DNA from: Corynebacterium sp. ACRPS
GTDB lineage: Bacteria > Actinomycetota > Actinomycetes > Mycobacteriales > Mycobacteriaceae
NCBI RefSeq assembly: GCF_022346005.1
Contig: NZ_JAKRMY010000001.1
Location: 1-64,000 of the forward strand
Length of the DNA stretch: 64,000 nucleotides
Reading direction: 5' to 3'
Positions 45,429-56,210 of the stretch are shown here, piece after piece. The position numbers were made by a program, and so were the translations under genes. The notes under the pieces were generated by a model, which saw only the letters and a list, made by a program, of their open reading frames with translations, ran no database searches and had not been told where the DNA came from. The first letter of the stretch is position 1, and each line of letters opens with the position of its first letter.

Positions 45429-47014
45429 TTATTCATCCATGTCGAATTGCTGGCACGTAGCGCCAAGGGCCGAGTTGATCTCCTCGATGAGAGAATCTGG
45501 TACCTCGGACTCCACGCGCAAGATGAGCACGGCATCCGTTTCCTGCTTGCCCTGCGTCAAGGCTGCAGCGATGATGTTGATGCCCGCCGCGCCCAGCTTG
45601 GTACCCACGGTACCAAGCGCACCTGGGGCATCGGCATAGCGGAAGAACAAGTTGCGGCCCTCGGCCCGCATATCCACGCCGCGGCCATTGATGCGCACAA
45701 ACTTTTCGGTGCCATCGATGCCAATGAGAGCACCGGTGAGCGAAGAGGTCACGCCTTCCGCGCTAATGACCTTGACCTGCAAGGAAGAACGGTGCCCCCT
45801 GGATTCTGGGTTGGTGGATACCGAAACTTCGACCCACGGCTCTCAGCAATCTGCATCGCGTTGACGAAGGTAACCGGCTCCGAGGTCACACCGCTAAACA
45901 GGCCGCGGACGGCGGAAAGGCCCAGCACATCCACATCCTCAGTGGACAGCTCGCCGCAGGCTTCGATCTCCACGGCGACGGGAGCCTGATCAAGCAGGCG
46001 CCCGGCGGTAAGGCCCAGCTTGCGGGCGAGGTCGAGCCAACCGGCAACCTCTTCGCCCACCGTGCCGCCGGAGACGTTGACCGCATCGGGAACAAACTCG
46101 CCGGCCAGAGCCTTGAGCACAGATGCGGCGACATCGGTACCCGCGCGATCCTGTGCCTCCACGGTGGACGCGCCCAGGTGCGGCGACACCGTGACCTGCG
46201 GCAGCTTAAACAACGGGGAATCCGTGCACGGCTCCGTGGAGTAGACGTCAAAGCCCGCACCGCGGTGGTGGCCGGAAGTAATAGAATCCGCCAAGGCCTG
46301 CTCATCTACGAGGCCGCCGCGGGCGGCGTTGATCAGAATCTGGCCTTCCTTTGCCTTGGCCAAAAGCTCCGCATCGAACATTCCGGCAGTCTCGGGCGTC
46401 TTGGGCAGGTGAATGGTGACAAAGTCTGCCTGCGCCATCAGCTCTTCAAGCTCGACCAATTCCACGCCAAGCGCTGCCGCACGCGCCGGATTGGCATAAG
46501 GATCGTAGGCAATAATCTTCGTTTCAAAGGCGCTCAACCGCTGTGCAAAAAGCTGACCGATGTGGCCGAAGCCGACGATACCAATAGTCTTGCCGTAGAC
46601 CTCCACGCCCTTGAAGGAAGAGCGCTTCCACTCGCCCTCGCGCAAGGACTGATCCGCCGCTGGAATCTGGCGGGCAGTGGCCAAAAGCAAGGCAATCGCC
46701 TGCTCGCACGCAGAGTGGATATTGGAGGTAGGAGCGTTGACCACCATGACGCCTTTGTTGGTGGCGGTGTCAATATCCACGTTATCGAGTCCCACGCCCG
46801 CGCGACCCACAATCTTAAGCTTGGGCGCGGCTTCTAGAACTTCAGCGTCGACCGTGGTGGCAGAGCGCACGAGCAGCGCATCTGCTTCTGGAACCGCAGC
46901 AAGCAATTCCTCGCGGTTCGGGCCATCTACCCAGCGCACCTCGACAGAATCCCCCAAAGCCGTCACTGTGGATTGGGCCAATTTATCGGCGATAAGAACT
47001 ACCGGCTTCGACAT
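45429..47014 (-). pseudogene. serA: D-3-phosphoglycerate dehydrogenase, broken by a one-base deletion
   Basis: SerA catalyses the first step of serine synthesis. The gene opens at 47014 (MSKPVVLIADKL), with the NAD-binding GFGHIGQLFAQRL and catalytic LPKTPETAGMFD and GASTVEAQDRAGTD regions. At about 45833-45835 the frame shifts: upstream reads MQIAESRG then 28 unrelated residues to a stop at 45749; downstream reads on in another frame through LQVKVISAEGV and a C-terminal ACT domain (ADAPGALGTVG...) to 45429. Adding one base to the GGG run makes 1587 bases, exactly 528 codons plus stop, the normal SerA length. Either the strain makes a truncated enzyme of about 421 residues without the C-terminal regulatory part, or this is a homopolymer error. 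Confidence 0.85.
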
Positions 47015-47078
47015 ATCATCCTTCGTTTCAATTCGTTGTGCATTACGCGAAAATCACCGCGTGTGAAGGAAGTGTAGT

Positions 47079-47990
47079 TCAGTTTGGGGTGCCCTGCCTT
47101 ATTTTTTCCTTAAATTCTTTCACTTGACCGAATTCCGGGCCCAAAGCAATCAGTGAACCCTCGTCCAGCCCCGCCACCATGGCCATACTCCGCTTATCTT
47201 CCAGCGGATCTGCCGTCGGCATCACCAATACCGAGCCACCATAGGCCGCGGCCGTAATGACATTGGCTACCGGGCTATCCGCCGTGGCCACAATATTGGG
47301 CGCCATCTGGCCATCGCGCCGCGACTGTGCCGGAACGGGCGATAACTTTTTACCATCGTCGTCGGGCTCACCCTCATAAGGAATCCAGGCAGGGCGCAAC
47401 TCAACGTAAGGTGTTTTATCCAGCCGCGCGATGTCCTTGACCATTTGTTTCGGCGAGGCGACCACCTTGGACTCATATTGGAATGCCGTGAAATCTCCCA
47501 ACGCTTCGTGCGTTCCCGGGTCCTTGATGACAGTGAAATCACCGCTGGATTGTGTCCATGGAATATCGCCAATGATGACGAGTCGTTTTACTTCCAAGTC
47601 ACCTACCAGGTTGAGGATGTCACCGCGGCGCGAGCGATCGTATTCCACGGCCGGCAGGTGCTGGTTAATAGCCAACGTCGCCGCGCGCAGTTCGGATTTA
47701 GCATCGGGTGCAAAGAGCACCATCGAGTCAGAATCCTCGAAAAAAGTCCGCGCAGCGTCAATGCCGCTAGGATCATCGATGATTTCAAACTTGCCAGCGA
47801 ATTTGGGATCGATAAGGCGGTTTTGATTCTCTGACTTGGCGCGCTCAAGCTCAACGTCGGACTCGGAGAGATCCGACAGCCCACGCTTTACCAGTTTGGG
47901 CTCCTGCAAGGCATCGCCGCAGCCGACAAGTACAAGGGAGGCTGCGATAACCGCTGCAGCCGCCCGGAACCTCTTAGCGGCCAAATGCAT
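47079..47990 (-). CDS. lipoprotein of unknown function
   Basis: 303 residues. Lipoprotein signal with VLVGC (Cys24), then a mostly soluble region with alternating strands and helices (VKRLVIIGDIPWT, VITAAAYGGSVLVMPTADP, GSLIALGPEF). I recognise no family with confidence; the last part is reminiscent of Rossmann-like cell-wall-binding repeats but too weak to claim. Start 47990 has GAGGGG seven bases upstream and overlaps the end of the DUF262 gene by 17 bases, so the two are probably co-transcribed. Confidence 0.65.
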   Translation of the reverse strand: MHLAAKRFRAAAAVIAASLVLVGCGDALQEPKLVKRGLSDLSESDVELERAKSENQNRLIDPKFAGKFEIIDDPSGIDAARTFFEDSDSMVLFAPDAKSELRAATLAINQHLPAVEYDRSRRGDILNLVGDLEVKRLVIIGDIPWTQSSGDFTVIKDPGTHEALGDFTAFQYESKVVASPKQMVKDIARLDKTPYVELRPAWIPYEGEPDDDGKKLSPVPAQSRRDGQMAPNIVATADSPVANVITAAAYGGSVLVMPTADPLEDKRSMAMVAGLDEGSLIALGPEFGQVKEFKEKIRQGTPN

Positions 47991-49764
47991 GTGGCCCCTC
48001 TTCACCGCCGGCCAGGTTTGCTTCATCGACATCTCGAATGACGGGAATGCCCAAGGTTTCTTCCACCAGGTTCACAAAACGATGGCGCCGATCCGCCAAG
48101 AATTCCTGAATCTTCGATTCCCTTAAGTTAGCGACATCGAGGTCGTGCGACGCCAAGACGGCATCAAATTCCTCGTCTTCCATGATGGACTTGGATTGCA
48201 CGCGTGGCAGGTAGCGATTCGGTGCGAATCCATCGAGGACGACCTCTGTGCGTTTGCCCATCGGGGTAAAGTTCATAACCGACTGCGCCAAGACCGAATC
48301 CACCCCGTGGCGCTGGCACCAATTCAGTGGGAATACTGGGAAAAATCCAGGCTTGAGCTCTTCAAAGGTATGGCGAGTAAACTCGCTGCCCGTCCGCCAG
48401 TCCTTCGCGCCACGAGCCATGAGTAAGGCGTAGATTCCGTGCCAAACGCCATCGTTTTCATCGACCGAGAGCAGGCGGGATTCCCGGAATCCTGCATCTG
48501 CGACCGTTTTGGGAACGTCATCGGTGGCCCCGGCCACCCACTCGGTCACTTCATCCACGTCGCGGGCGGCGCGCAGCGGCACCGCGGAAGAGCCATAGAG
48601 CTCACCAAAGACGCCACACCAGAACCACTGGTCGATGCGATCCCATGCCTGCTGGCTAGAAAGCGCCCCAGGCCGCTTGGCCAAGCGCGCGATGATAACC
48701 GCCAGCGGCACGATCTGTTCCGTATAAGGAACCTGATCCAGGCTTAAAATACGGCGCTGCGCCAAGAATTCGGCGACCTCGTGGAAGGTGATGCGCAGGT
48801 CGTGCGCGGCCGCCTTGTACTCGCATAGGGACAGCTTCAAAATATCTTCGCGCTGGCCGCCGGCATTGCCCTTCTCCCCTGTGACCAAGAGGGATACTGC
48901 GGAGAGGAATTCATTGCGTCCGATGCCATCGAGCGCGGGAGAATCCCGCAGGTCCTTTTCCACCTGCTGCCAATCGTTGGCAAGGTGGAAGGTGGGATCT
49001 TCAGAAGCAAAGACGGCGGTTAAGAGATCGAAGACATCCATCTGCAGGCCGGCGGAATTCGCCTGGGCAAAGATGGAACCGATTCCGGCCCGCTCCGTTT
49101 CGCGGGATAGCCGGATCATCGGGATGTCATAGCCCGCCAAGGGACGCACGATGCGGTTATTGAACGCAGCGAGCTCGGCGCTGTACCGCTCGTGTGTGGC
49201 GGCGAGCTCGAAAAGCATGCTGGTGCCTTCCTCGCTGAGTAGCGAGGCCACAGGGATGCACATATTATCCAGGCCATCCTGGCGGCAGGTGATAGCCCCA
49301 TCAATATCGGGGCCGAAGTGCGAACAGATCTCGCCGTTCTGGTCGACGGCGAAAATGGCGTCATCGGCAAGCAAGTCCCCGCTTACCGCGGCCCGGACGT
49401 CAATGAAAAAGCGGCGGCGAACCTTCTTTTTCCGGAAGTCGGTGGTCTTGACAAAACCCTCGCCGTTAAAGCAGTGATAAAGGGAGGTAAGGCGCTGTTG
49501 GCCGTCCAAAAGGAGCAGCCCAGGCTCGACGCCAGCCTCGGGCGCACCCGCCAACACTCGGGGGCGGAAACGCATCTTTTCATTGCGGATATCCAGGGCC
49601 ATCAGTGCGCCGATGGGATAACCACGCAGGACCGTAACGATAAGTGAGCGGATGCGGTCTTCATCCCAGGCATAGCTGCGCTGGAAATCTGGAAGCTGGA
49701 TATCGCCCCGGTCAATCCGCGAAAAAAGATCCTTGAGATCATAGCTTGGCGTCGTAAAACCCAT
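47974..49764 (-). CDS. DUF262 (GmrS/ParB-like) domain protein
   Basis: 596 residues. The N-terminal DUF262 domain has DLFSRIDRGDIQLPDFQRSYAWDEDRI and the nucleotide-handling motif LLLDGQQRLTSLYH (about residues 85-98). The C-terminal two thirds have no clear DUF1524/HNH nuclease motif; the segment NFTPMGKRTEVVLDGFAPNRYLP is the nearest to one. DUF262 proteins include GmrSD modification-dependent restriction and other phage-defence ATPases. Start 49764 (MGFTTPSYDLKDLF) fits the family; sequence above it is unrelated. It separates serA from ilvC, a position without such a gene in the relatives I know. Confidence 0.75.
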   Translation of the reverse strand: MGFTTPSYDLKDLFSRIDRGDIQLPDFQRSYAWDEDRIRSLIVTVLRGYPIGALMALDIRNEKMRFRPRVLAGAPEAGVEPGLLLLDGQQRLTSLYHCFNGEGFVKTTDFRKKKVRRRFFIDVRAAVSGDLLADDAIFAVDQNGEICSHFGPDIDGAITCRQDGLDNMCIPVASLLSEEGTSMLFELAATHERYSAELAAFNNRIVRPLAGYDIPMIRLSRETERAGIGSIFAQANSAGLQMDVFDLLTAVFASEDPTFHLANDWQQVEKDLRDSPALDGIGRNEFLSAVSLLVTGEKGNAGGQREDILKLSLCEYKAAAHDLRITFHEVAEFLAQRRILSLDQVPYTEQIVPLAVIIARLAKRPGALSSQQAWDRIDQWFWCGVFGELYGSSAVPLRAARDVDEVTEWVAGATDDVPKTVADAGFRESRLLSVDENDGVWHGIYALLMARGAKDWRTGSEFTRHTFEELKPGFFPVFPLNWCQRHGVDSVLAQSVMNFTPMGKRTEVVLDGFAPNRYLPRVQSKSIMEDEEFDAVLASHDLDVANLRESKIQEFLADRRHRFVNLVEETLGIPVIRDVDEANLAGGEEGPHAFGR

Positions 49765-49837
49765 AGGGCCAATACTACCCGCAACACCTCTGCGATACCT
49801 CACGGACTTAAGTGCTGGGATAGCACGTAGCCAAACC

Positions 49838-49874
49838 GCAAAAGCGGCCCGCCGGGAACCTCCCGCGGGCCGCA
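49838..49874 (-). terminator. ilvC terminator
   Basis: Stem GCGGCCCGC (49844-49852) with GCGGGCCGC (49865-49873); on the minus strand it is followed by TTTTGC. Confidence 0.7.
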
Positions 49875-49891
49875 CTGGCTTCAGCTATTGC

Positions 49892-50914
<1,023 letters not shown>

Positions 50915-51007
50915 TCAATTCTTTGGTAGGAGAAGCTGTAATGAAGCGTCCTAACGCAGAGTATATACCACTGCGCGAGACATTGTGTTCACATCGTGAG
51001 ATTTTAT

Positions 51008-51523
51008 TTACTTTTTGGGAGCTGTCGCCTTCGGGCCGCGCCCCAAGGCTACGTGGCCCGATTGCACGAGTTCACGAATCCCGAAGGGCTCGAGAACTTC
51101 AAGCAGCGCCGCGAGCTTGCCCGGCGTACCGGTAGCCTCCACGACAACCGATTCCTTTGCCACGTCCACCACGCGGGCGCGGAAGATATTTACCGCATCC
51201 ACCACCTGCGCGCGGTTGGAATTATCGGCCGATACCTTCACCAGCATGATGGCGCGAGCAACGGTGGAATCTTCTTTAAGTTCCACGACCTTGATGACCG
51301 GAATGAGCTTATTGAGCTGCTTCGTTACCTGCTCAATGATCACCTCAGAGGCATCCACAACGATGGTCAGCCGGTTAATTCCGGGGGTTTCCGTGTGCGC
51401 GGAGACCAAGGACACCAGGCTGTAGCCACGGCGGCTAAACATTCCCACCACGCGGGCGATGATGCTTTCTACATCCTCAACTAATACCGATAAGGTATGC
51501 CGAGTTACCTCGTTTTGCGTCAT
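51008..51523 (-). CDS. ilvN: acetolactate synthase small subunit
   Basis: 171 residues. ACT-domain regulatory subunit for valine feedback: LSVLVEDVESIIARVVGMFSRRGY at the N-terminus and a C-terminal conserved domain ending RELVQSGHVALGRG. Starts four bases after the ilvB stop. Confidence 0.95.
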   Translation of the reverse strand: MTQNEVTRHTLSVLVEDVESIIARVVGMFSRRGYSLVSLVSAHTETPGINRLTIVVDASEVIIEQVTKQLNKLIPVIKVVELKEDSTVARAIMLVKVSADNSNRAQVVDAVNIFRARVVDVAKESVVVEATGTPGKLAALLEVLEPFGIRELVQSGHVALGRGPKATAPKK

Positions 51524-51526
51524 GGT

Positions 51527-53377
51527 TTATGCCTCCTGGATGGTTTCGTCAATCTCAGCCGGGGTTTCCGCGGCGGATTCAGCTTCATCAAAAAGCGGGC
51601 GCAGGCCGCGGGCGTATTGGATTTCCTCATTGGAGGCACCTCCACCGATCATCGGCCACACCTGCGCATCTTGGCCGACGATGAAGTCAATGACAACTGG
51701 CTTATCGTTAATTTCCTGCGCGCGCTTAATGGCCGGAACGACTTCTTCTTCGCTCGTGACCCGGATGGCTTCACAACCGAGTGCCTCGGCCAAACGGACG
51801 AAGTCCGGGGTGAAGGCGTTTTCTTCGCGCAGCTTGGTGTGCGAATAGTGCTGGTCATAAAACAGCGTCTGCCATTGCCGGACCATTCCAAGGTTTCCGT
51901 TATTAATGACGGCAACCTTAAACGGGAAGCCTTCCACGGCGGCGGTGGTAAGTTCCTGGTTGGTCATTTGGAAGCAGCCATCACCATCGATGGCCCAGAC
52001 TTCCTTATCTGGGCGCGCTGCCTTTGCACCCAAGGCAGCGGGAACGGCATAGCCCATGGTTCCAGCACCACCGGAGTTGATCCACGAACGCGGGTGTTCA
52101 AAGTCCAAGAACTGCGCGGACCACATCTGGTGCTGGCCCACGCCCGCACAGTAGATAGCTTCCGGCCCCACGGTCTCACTGAGCTTTTCCAAGACGAATT
52201 GCGGGTTCAGCAGGCCATCATCGGTGGGCTCATAACCGCGCGGGAAACGCTGCTGCATGCCGCGCAGGTAATCATGCCACTGTTTCACCTCGGCGGCCGG
52301 CTGTACATCCTTCTTGCGGTACTCCTTACTCAACGCGGTCAAGCACTTTTTGGCATCGCCGACGATGGGGACCGTAACTTCCCGGATCTTGCCAATCTCA
52401 GCTGGGTCAATATCGGCGTGGACGACCTTCGCATTGGGTGCGAATGTTGAGGTATCGCCGGTCACGCGATCATCGAAGCGGGCACCGATGGCAATGATGA
52501 GATCGGCGCGCTGCATCGCCGCGACGGCTGGGACCGTGCCGTGCATGCCCGGCATTCCCAGGTGCAGCGGGTGGGAGTCCGGAAAGGTCCCCAGCGCCAT
52601 CAAGGTGGTAACCACAGGGATATTCGTGAGTTCCGCAAACTCCAGCAACTCTTGGGAGGCATTAGCTTTAACGACTCCGCCGCCGACGTAGAGCACGGGC
52701 TTTTCCGCTTGCGACATCAATTCCACGGCCTGGGCCACCTGCCGGTGGTGTGGCTTGGTGACTGGCTTGTATCCCTGCAGGTCAAGCGTTTCCGGGAAGC
52801 GATAATCTACAAAGCCGTTTTGCACGTCCTTCGGGATATCCACGAGCACCGGACCGGGGCGGCCGGTGGAAGCCAAGTGGAAGGCAGCCGAAATTGCAGA
52901 AGGGATCTCGGCGGGATCCGTCACGATGTAGTTGTGCTTGGTAATGGGCATGGTGACACCGCGGATATCGGCCTCTTGGAAGGCATCGGTGCCCAAAAGG
53001 TTGCTGCCCACCTGGCCGGTGATGGCGACGATGGGAACGGAGTCCAGGTTGGCATCGGCAAGCGCGGTAACCAGGTTGGTCGCACCAGGACCGGAGGTAG
53101 CGATGCACACGCCCACCTTTCCGGAAGCCTGCGCATAGCCCTCGGCGGCGTGGCCGGCGCCTTGTTCATGGCGGGTTAGCACATGGCGAAGCTTCGTTGA
53201 ACCATGCAGTGCATCGTAGAGCGGAAGCACGGCACCGCCGGGAATACCGAATACGAGATCGGTGCCCAGATCTTCCAGCGTGCGGACAATAGCATGAGCC
53301 CCACTCATTCGCTCCGCAGACGCAGCAGAAGTTGCAGCGGCCGCGGAAGCAGGCGTGGGCGAGGATGTCGTTACCAC
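51527..53377 (-). CDS. ilvB: acetolactate synthase large subunit
   Basis: 616 residues. Thiamine-diphosphate enzyme for the first common step of branched-chain amino acid synthesis. The catalytic Glu is in [15 protein letters not shown]; the ThDP/Mg motif is [15 protein letters not shown]...[12 protein letters not shown]; the quinone-type FAD region is present as [15 protein letters not shown]. The N-terminus is an Ala/Ser-rich extension. It is preceded by an attenuator leader. Confidence 0.96.
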   Translation of the reverse strand: MVTTSSPTPASAAAATSAASAERMSGAHAIVRTLEDLGTDLVFGIPGGAVLPLYDALHGSTKLRHVLTRHEQGAGHAAEGYAQASGKVGVCIATSGPGATNLVTALADANLDSVPIVAITGQVGSNLLGTDAFQEADIRGVTMPITKHNYIVTDPAEIPSAISAAFHLASTGRPGPVLVDIPKDVQNGFVDYRFPETLDLQGYKPVTKPHHRQVAQAVELMSQAEKPVLYVGGGVVKANASQELLEFAELTNIPVVTTLMALGTFPDSHPLHLGMPGMHGTVPAVAAMQRADLIIAIGARFDDRVTGDTSTFAPNAKVVHADIDPAEIGKIREVTVPIVGDAKKCLTALSKEYRKKDVQPAAEVKQWHDYLRGMQQRFPRGYEPTDDGLLNPQFVLEKLSETVGPEAIYCAGVGQHQMWSAQFLDFEHPRSWINSGGAGTMGYAVPAALGAKAARPDKEVWAIDGDGCFQMTNQELTTAAVEGFPFKVAVINNGNLGMVRQWQTLFYDQHYSHTKLREENAFTPDFVRLAEALGCEAIRVTSEEEVVPAIKRAQEINDKPVVIDFIVGQDAQVWPMIGGGASNEEIQYARGLRPLFDEAESAAETPAEIDETIQEA

Positions 53378-53446
53378 GGTGTATGTGCTCCTTGGTTTGG
53401 TCTGTCATGGAAACTGATCATCGAAAACGCCCTAGTTACAACTAAA

Positions 53447-53475
53447 GCCCCCGCGGGCCGGTGGTCTGCGGGGGC
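53447..53475 (-). terminator. ilvB attenuator hairpin
   Basis: Eight-base G+C stem GCCCCCGC/GCGGGGGC followed on the minus strand by TTTAGTT, 30 bases after the leader stop and about 70 before ilvB. A competing stem CGACGTT/AACGTCG (53484-53502) lies between the leader and this hairpin, as expected of an attenuator. Confidence 0.75.
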
Positions 53476-53505
53476 GAAAGCGTCGACGTTCAGGAAACGT
53501 CGCGG

Positions 53506-53547
53506 TCACCGCCGCGCTCGTACCACCTGAAGTCGAATAATGATCAT
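53506..53547 (-). CDS. ilvBNC leader peptide
   Basis: 13 residues, MIIIRLQVVRARR, from ATG 53545-53547 to TGA 53506-53508. Seven of the 13 are Ile, Leu, Val or similar, including three consecutive Ile codons. The C. glutamicum ilvB leader is almost the same peptide, as I recall it. Ribosome stalling at scarce Ile/Leu/Val-tRNA would favour the antiterminator stem. Confidence 0.75.
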   Translation of the reverse strand: MIIIRLQVVRARR

Positions 53548-53679
53548 ATTTCCAACTATATACCGATAGAATTATATCTGGAAGCGATTACCCCCTTTTG
53601 GGAAAACTTTCCCATATGTTGAAACGCGGTGGAAAAATGGTTCGCTTCCCCACCACATGGTCAATTAGGCTGGCTGACT

Positions 53680-54222
53680 ATGACCCCACCAGCACAGGAC
53701 AAACAACCTCGTCAGTCCACCACCCAGGCAGAGGTCTTCACCCCTTCCCGCGACCACATCTTGGGCATTTTAATTCTGTCCACGATCGCCTTATTAAGCA
53801 TTGGCTGGGCGCCCAAATACCTGGGGTGGCTGCTGATTATCCCCGTTATCGGCCTCTGGTGGGTCCTCAAGGCCCGCACACGGGTCTCTGAGAAAGGCAT
53901 TTCCATTTCGTATGCGTTCCGGAAGAACGTTTCTATCGCATGGGATGATTTCGCCGGGATTGGCTTCCAGCGCGCCCGGGCCTTCGCGCAGACTAAAAAT
54001 GGTGCGAAACACAACCTGCCTGGCGTAACCTTCAACTCACTGCCCCGCCTGGCGCAGGCATCCCGCGGGCGCATTCCCGATGCCCTCACTCAAGGCCGCG
54101 AGGCAGCCGATGACAAGGTCGTCATCGTGCACCGCGACGGTCAGCAGATCCTCCTAAGCAAAGAGGAATATGCTGCATACCTAGAAAAACACCCCGAGCT
54201 TAAAGATTCGGCAGAAAACTAA
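53680..54222 (+). CDS. PH-domain protein, CFP6-like
   Basis: 180 residues. A hydrophobic hairpin (ILGILILSTIALLSIGW / YLGWLLIIPVIGLWWVL, about 28-65) is followed by a bacterial PH domain (TRVSEKGISISYAFRKNVSIAWDDFAGIGF) and a polar C-terminus. The Mycobacterium homologue (CFP6) lies in the same position next to ilvB. Function unknown. Start 53680 (MTPPAQDKQ) was preferred over an in-frame ATG 17 codons upstream that lacks similarity. Divergent from ilvB. Confidence 0.75.
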   Translation: MTPPAQDKQPRQSTTQAEVFTPSRDHILGILILSTIALLSIGWAPKYLGWLLIIPVIGLWWVLKARTRVSEKGISISYAFRKNVSIAWDDFAGIGFQRARAFAQTKNGAKHNLPGVTFNSLPRLAQASRGRIPDALTQGREAADDKVVIVHRDGQQILLSKEEYAAYLEKHPELKDSAEN

Positions 54223-54279
54223 ATCTACTTTCTCCTCCCCCCCCCATTGACCAATCTAAAAGGAATGGTGACTTAAACC

Positions 54280-56133
54280 ATGTTCCCACTGCGCTCTAAA
54301 GTAACCACCGTCGGACGTCAAGCCTCCGGTGCGCGTGCCTTGTGGCGCGCTACCGGTACCAAAGAAAATGACTTTGGCAAGCCGATTGTCGCCATCGCCA
54401 ACTCTTATACGCAGTTCGTCCCCGGCCACGTGCACCTGAAAAATGTCGGTGATATCGTCGCCGATGCCGTCCGCGAAGCCGGTGGCGTGCCCAAGGAGTT
54501 CAATACCATTGCCGTGGACGACGGCATTGCCATGGGGCATAGCGGCATGCTGTACTCTTTGCCCTCGCGCGAAATCATCTCCGATTCCATCGAGTACATG
54601 GCCAATGCGCATACTGCCGATGCCCTCGTCTGCATCTCCAACTGCGATAAGATCACCCCGGGCATGCTCAATGCCGCAATGCGGTTGAATATCCCCACGA
54701 TCTTCGTCTCCGGCGGACCTATGGAGGCCGGCAAGGCCGTCGTGGTCGATGGCGTTGCTCATGCTCCGACCGACCTGATTACCGCAATCACCGCATCCGC
54801 AAACGATAGCGTGAGCGATTCCGGCTTGGCCCAGGTCGAAGAATCCGCCTGCCCCACCTGCGGTTCCTGCTCCGGCATGTTTACGGCCAACTCCATGAAC
54901 TGCTTGACCGAGGCTCTCGGTTTGGCGCTTCCTGGCAATGGCACCACCCTAGCCACCCACAGCGCGCGCCGTGAGCTCTTTGAAAAGGCCGGCTCCACCA
55001 TCGTGGATATGTGCCGCCGCTACTACGGCGAGGAAGACAAGTCCGTCCTGCCGCGCAATATCGCCACCAAGGAAGCCTTTACTAATGCCATGGCCCTCGA
55101 TATGGCCATGGGCGGATCCACCAACACCATCCTGCACACCCTCGCCGCAGCGCAGGAGGGCGAAGTGGACTTCACGCTGGATGATATTAATGACATCTCC
55201 TACCGCGTGCCTTGCCTGTCCAAGGTTGCGCCCAACGGCACCTATCACATCGAGGATGTGCACCGCGCCGGCGGCATTCCGGCCATTTTGGGCGAGCTGC
55301 GCCGCGCGGGCCACCTCAACCTCAAGGTGCACACCGCCCTCTATGACAATGCGGAGCAGTGGCTCGATGATTGGGATATCCGCAATCCCCGCGTAACCGA
55401 TCAGGCCCGCGAGCTGTACTACGCCGCTCCCGGTGGCGTGCGCACGACGGAGCCATTCTCCCAGTCCAACCGGTGGGATGAACTAGATACTGACGCGGTC
55501 AATGGCTGCATTCATGATGCCGACCACGCCTTTTCTTCCGACGGCGGCCTGGTGGTCCTGCGCGGCAACCTGGCGCCAGACGGGGCCATCGTCAAGGCAG
55601 CCGGCGTGGAAGAAGAGCTGTGGACCTTCTCTGGCCCAGCCCGCGTGGTGGAGTCCCAAGAGCAGGCCGTGTCCATCATCTTGAATAAAGAAGTCCAGCC
55701 AGGCGATGTCGTCGTCATTCGCTACGAGGGCCCCTCCGGTGGCCCCGGCATGCAGGAGATGCTCCACCCGACGTCCTTCCTCAAGGGCGCAGGTTTAGGC
55801 AAGGCCTGCGCCTTGATTACCGACGGCCGCTTCTCCGGCGGCACCTCCGGGCTCTCCATCGGCCACATTTCTCCTGAGGCCGCCCACCAGGGGCTTATCG
55901 GGCTCATTGAGAACGGCGATACCATTTCCATCAATATCCACGAGCGCGAGCTCACGCTCGACGTGGACGATGATGTTCTGGAGCGCCGCCGCGCCGCGCA
56001 AGAACAACGCGAAAAGCCATGGACGCCGGTGGACCGCAACCGCCCGATTACCAAGGCGCTGCGCGCCTATGCCGCGATGGCGACCTCCGCGGACCGCGGC
56101 GCGGTGCGCGTGGTAGACGGCTTTGTGAACTAG
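54280..56133 (+). CDS. ilvD: dihydroxy-acid dehydratase
   Basis: 617 residues. Dehydrates dihydroxy acids to 2-keto acids, the third step of valine/isoleucine synthesis. Iron-sulfur ligands are in [10 protein letters not shown] and [35 protein letters not shown] and the C-terminal [21 protein letters not shown] are intact. The start has AAAGGAATGG upstream. A run of nine C bases (54237-54245) lies 34 bases before the start codon. Confidence 0.96.
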   Translation: MFPLRSKVTTVGRQASGARALWRATGTKENDFGKPIVAIANSYTQFVPGHVHLKNVGDIVADAVREAGGVPKEFNTIAVDDGIAMGHSGMLYSLPSREIISDSIEYMANAHTADALVCISNCDKITPGMLNAAMRLNIPTIFVSGGPMEAGKAVVVDGVAHAPTDLITAITASANDSVSDSGLAQVEESACPTCGSCSGMFTANSMNCLTEALGLALPGNGTTLATHSARRELFEKAGSTIVDMCRRYYGEEDKSVLPRNIATKEAFTNAMALDMAMGGSTNTILHTLAAAQEGEVDFTLDDINDISYRVPCLSKVAPNGTYHIEDVHRAGGIPAILGELRRAGHLNLKVHTALYDNAEQWLDDWDIRNPRVTDQARELYYAAPGGVRTTEPFSQSNRWDELDTDAVNGCIHDADHAFSSDGGLVVLRGNLAPDGAIVKAAGVEEELWTFSGPARVVESQEQAVSIILNKEVQPGDVVVIRYEGPSGGPGMQEMLHPTSFLKGAGLGKACALITDGRFSGGTSGLSIGHISPEAAHQGLIGLIENGDTISINIHERELTLDVDDDVLERRRAAQEQREKPWTPVDRNRPITKALRAYAAMATSADRGAVRVVDGFVN

Positions 56134-56210
56134 CACAATTGGCTGCTAAATCACTGTGACCTCGGTGGGGTGCGAGCTCTGTAGTTAAAAATCGCGTAAC
56201 TTGTACCGCG

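Noticed and set aside
46178-46837. 219-codon plus-strand frame opposite serA
   Set aside because: Antisense shadow of a conserved enzyme gene in high-GC DNA; no ribosome site or similarity.
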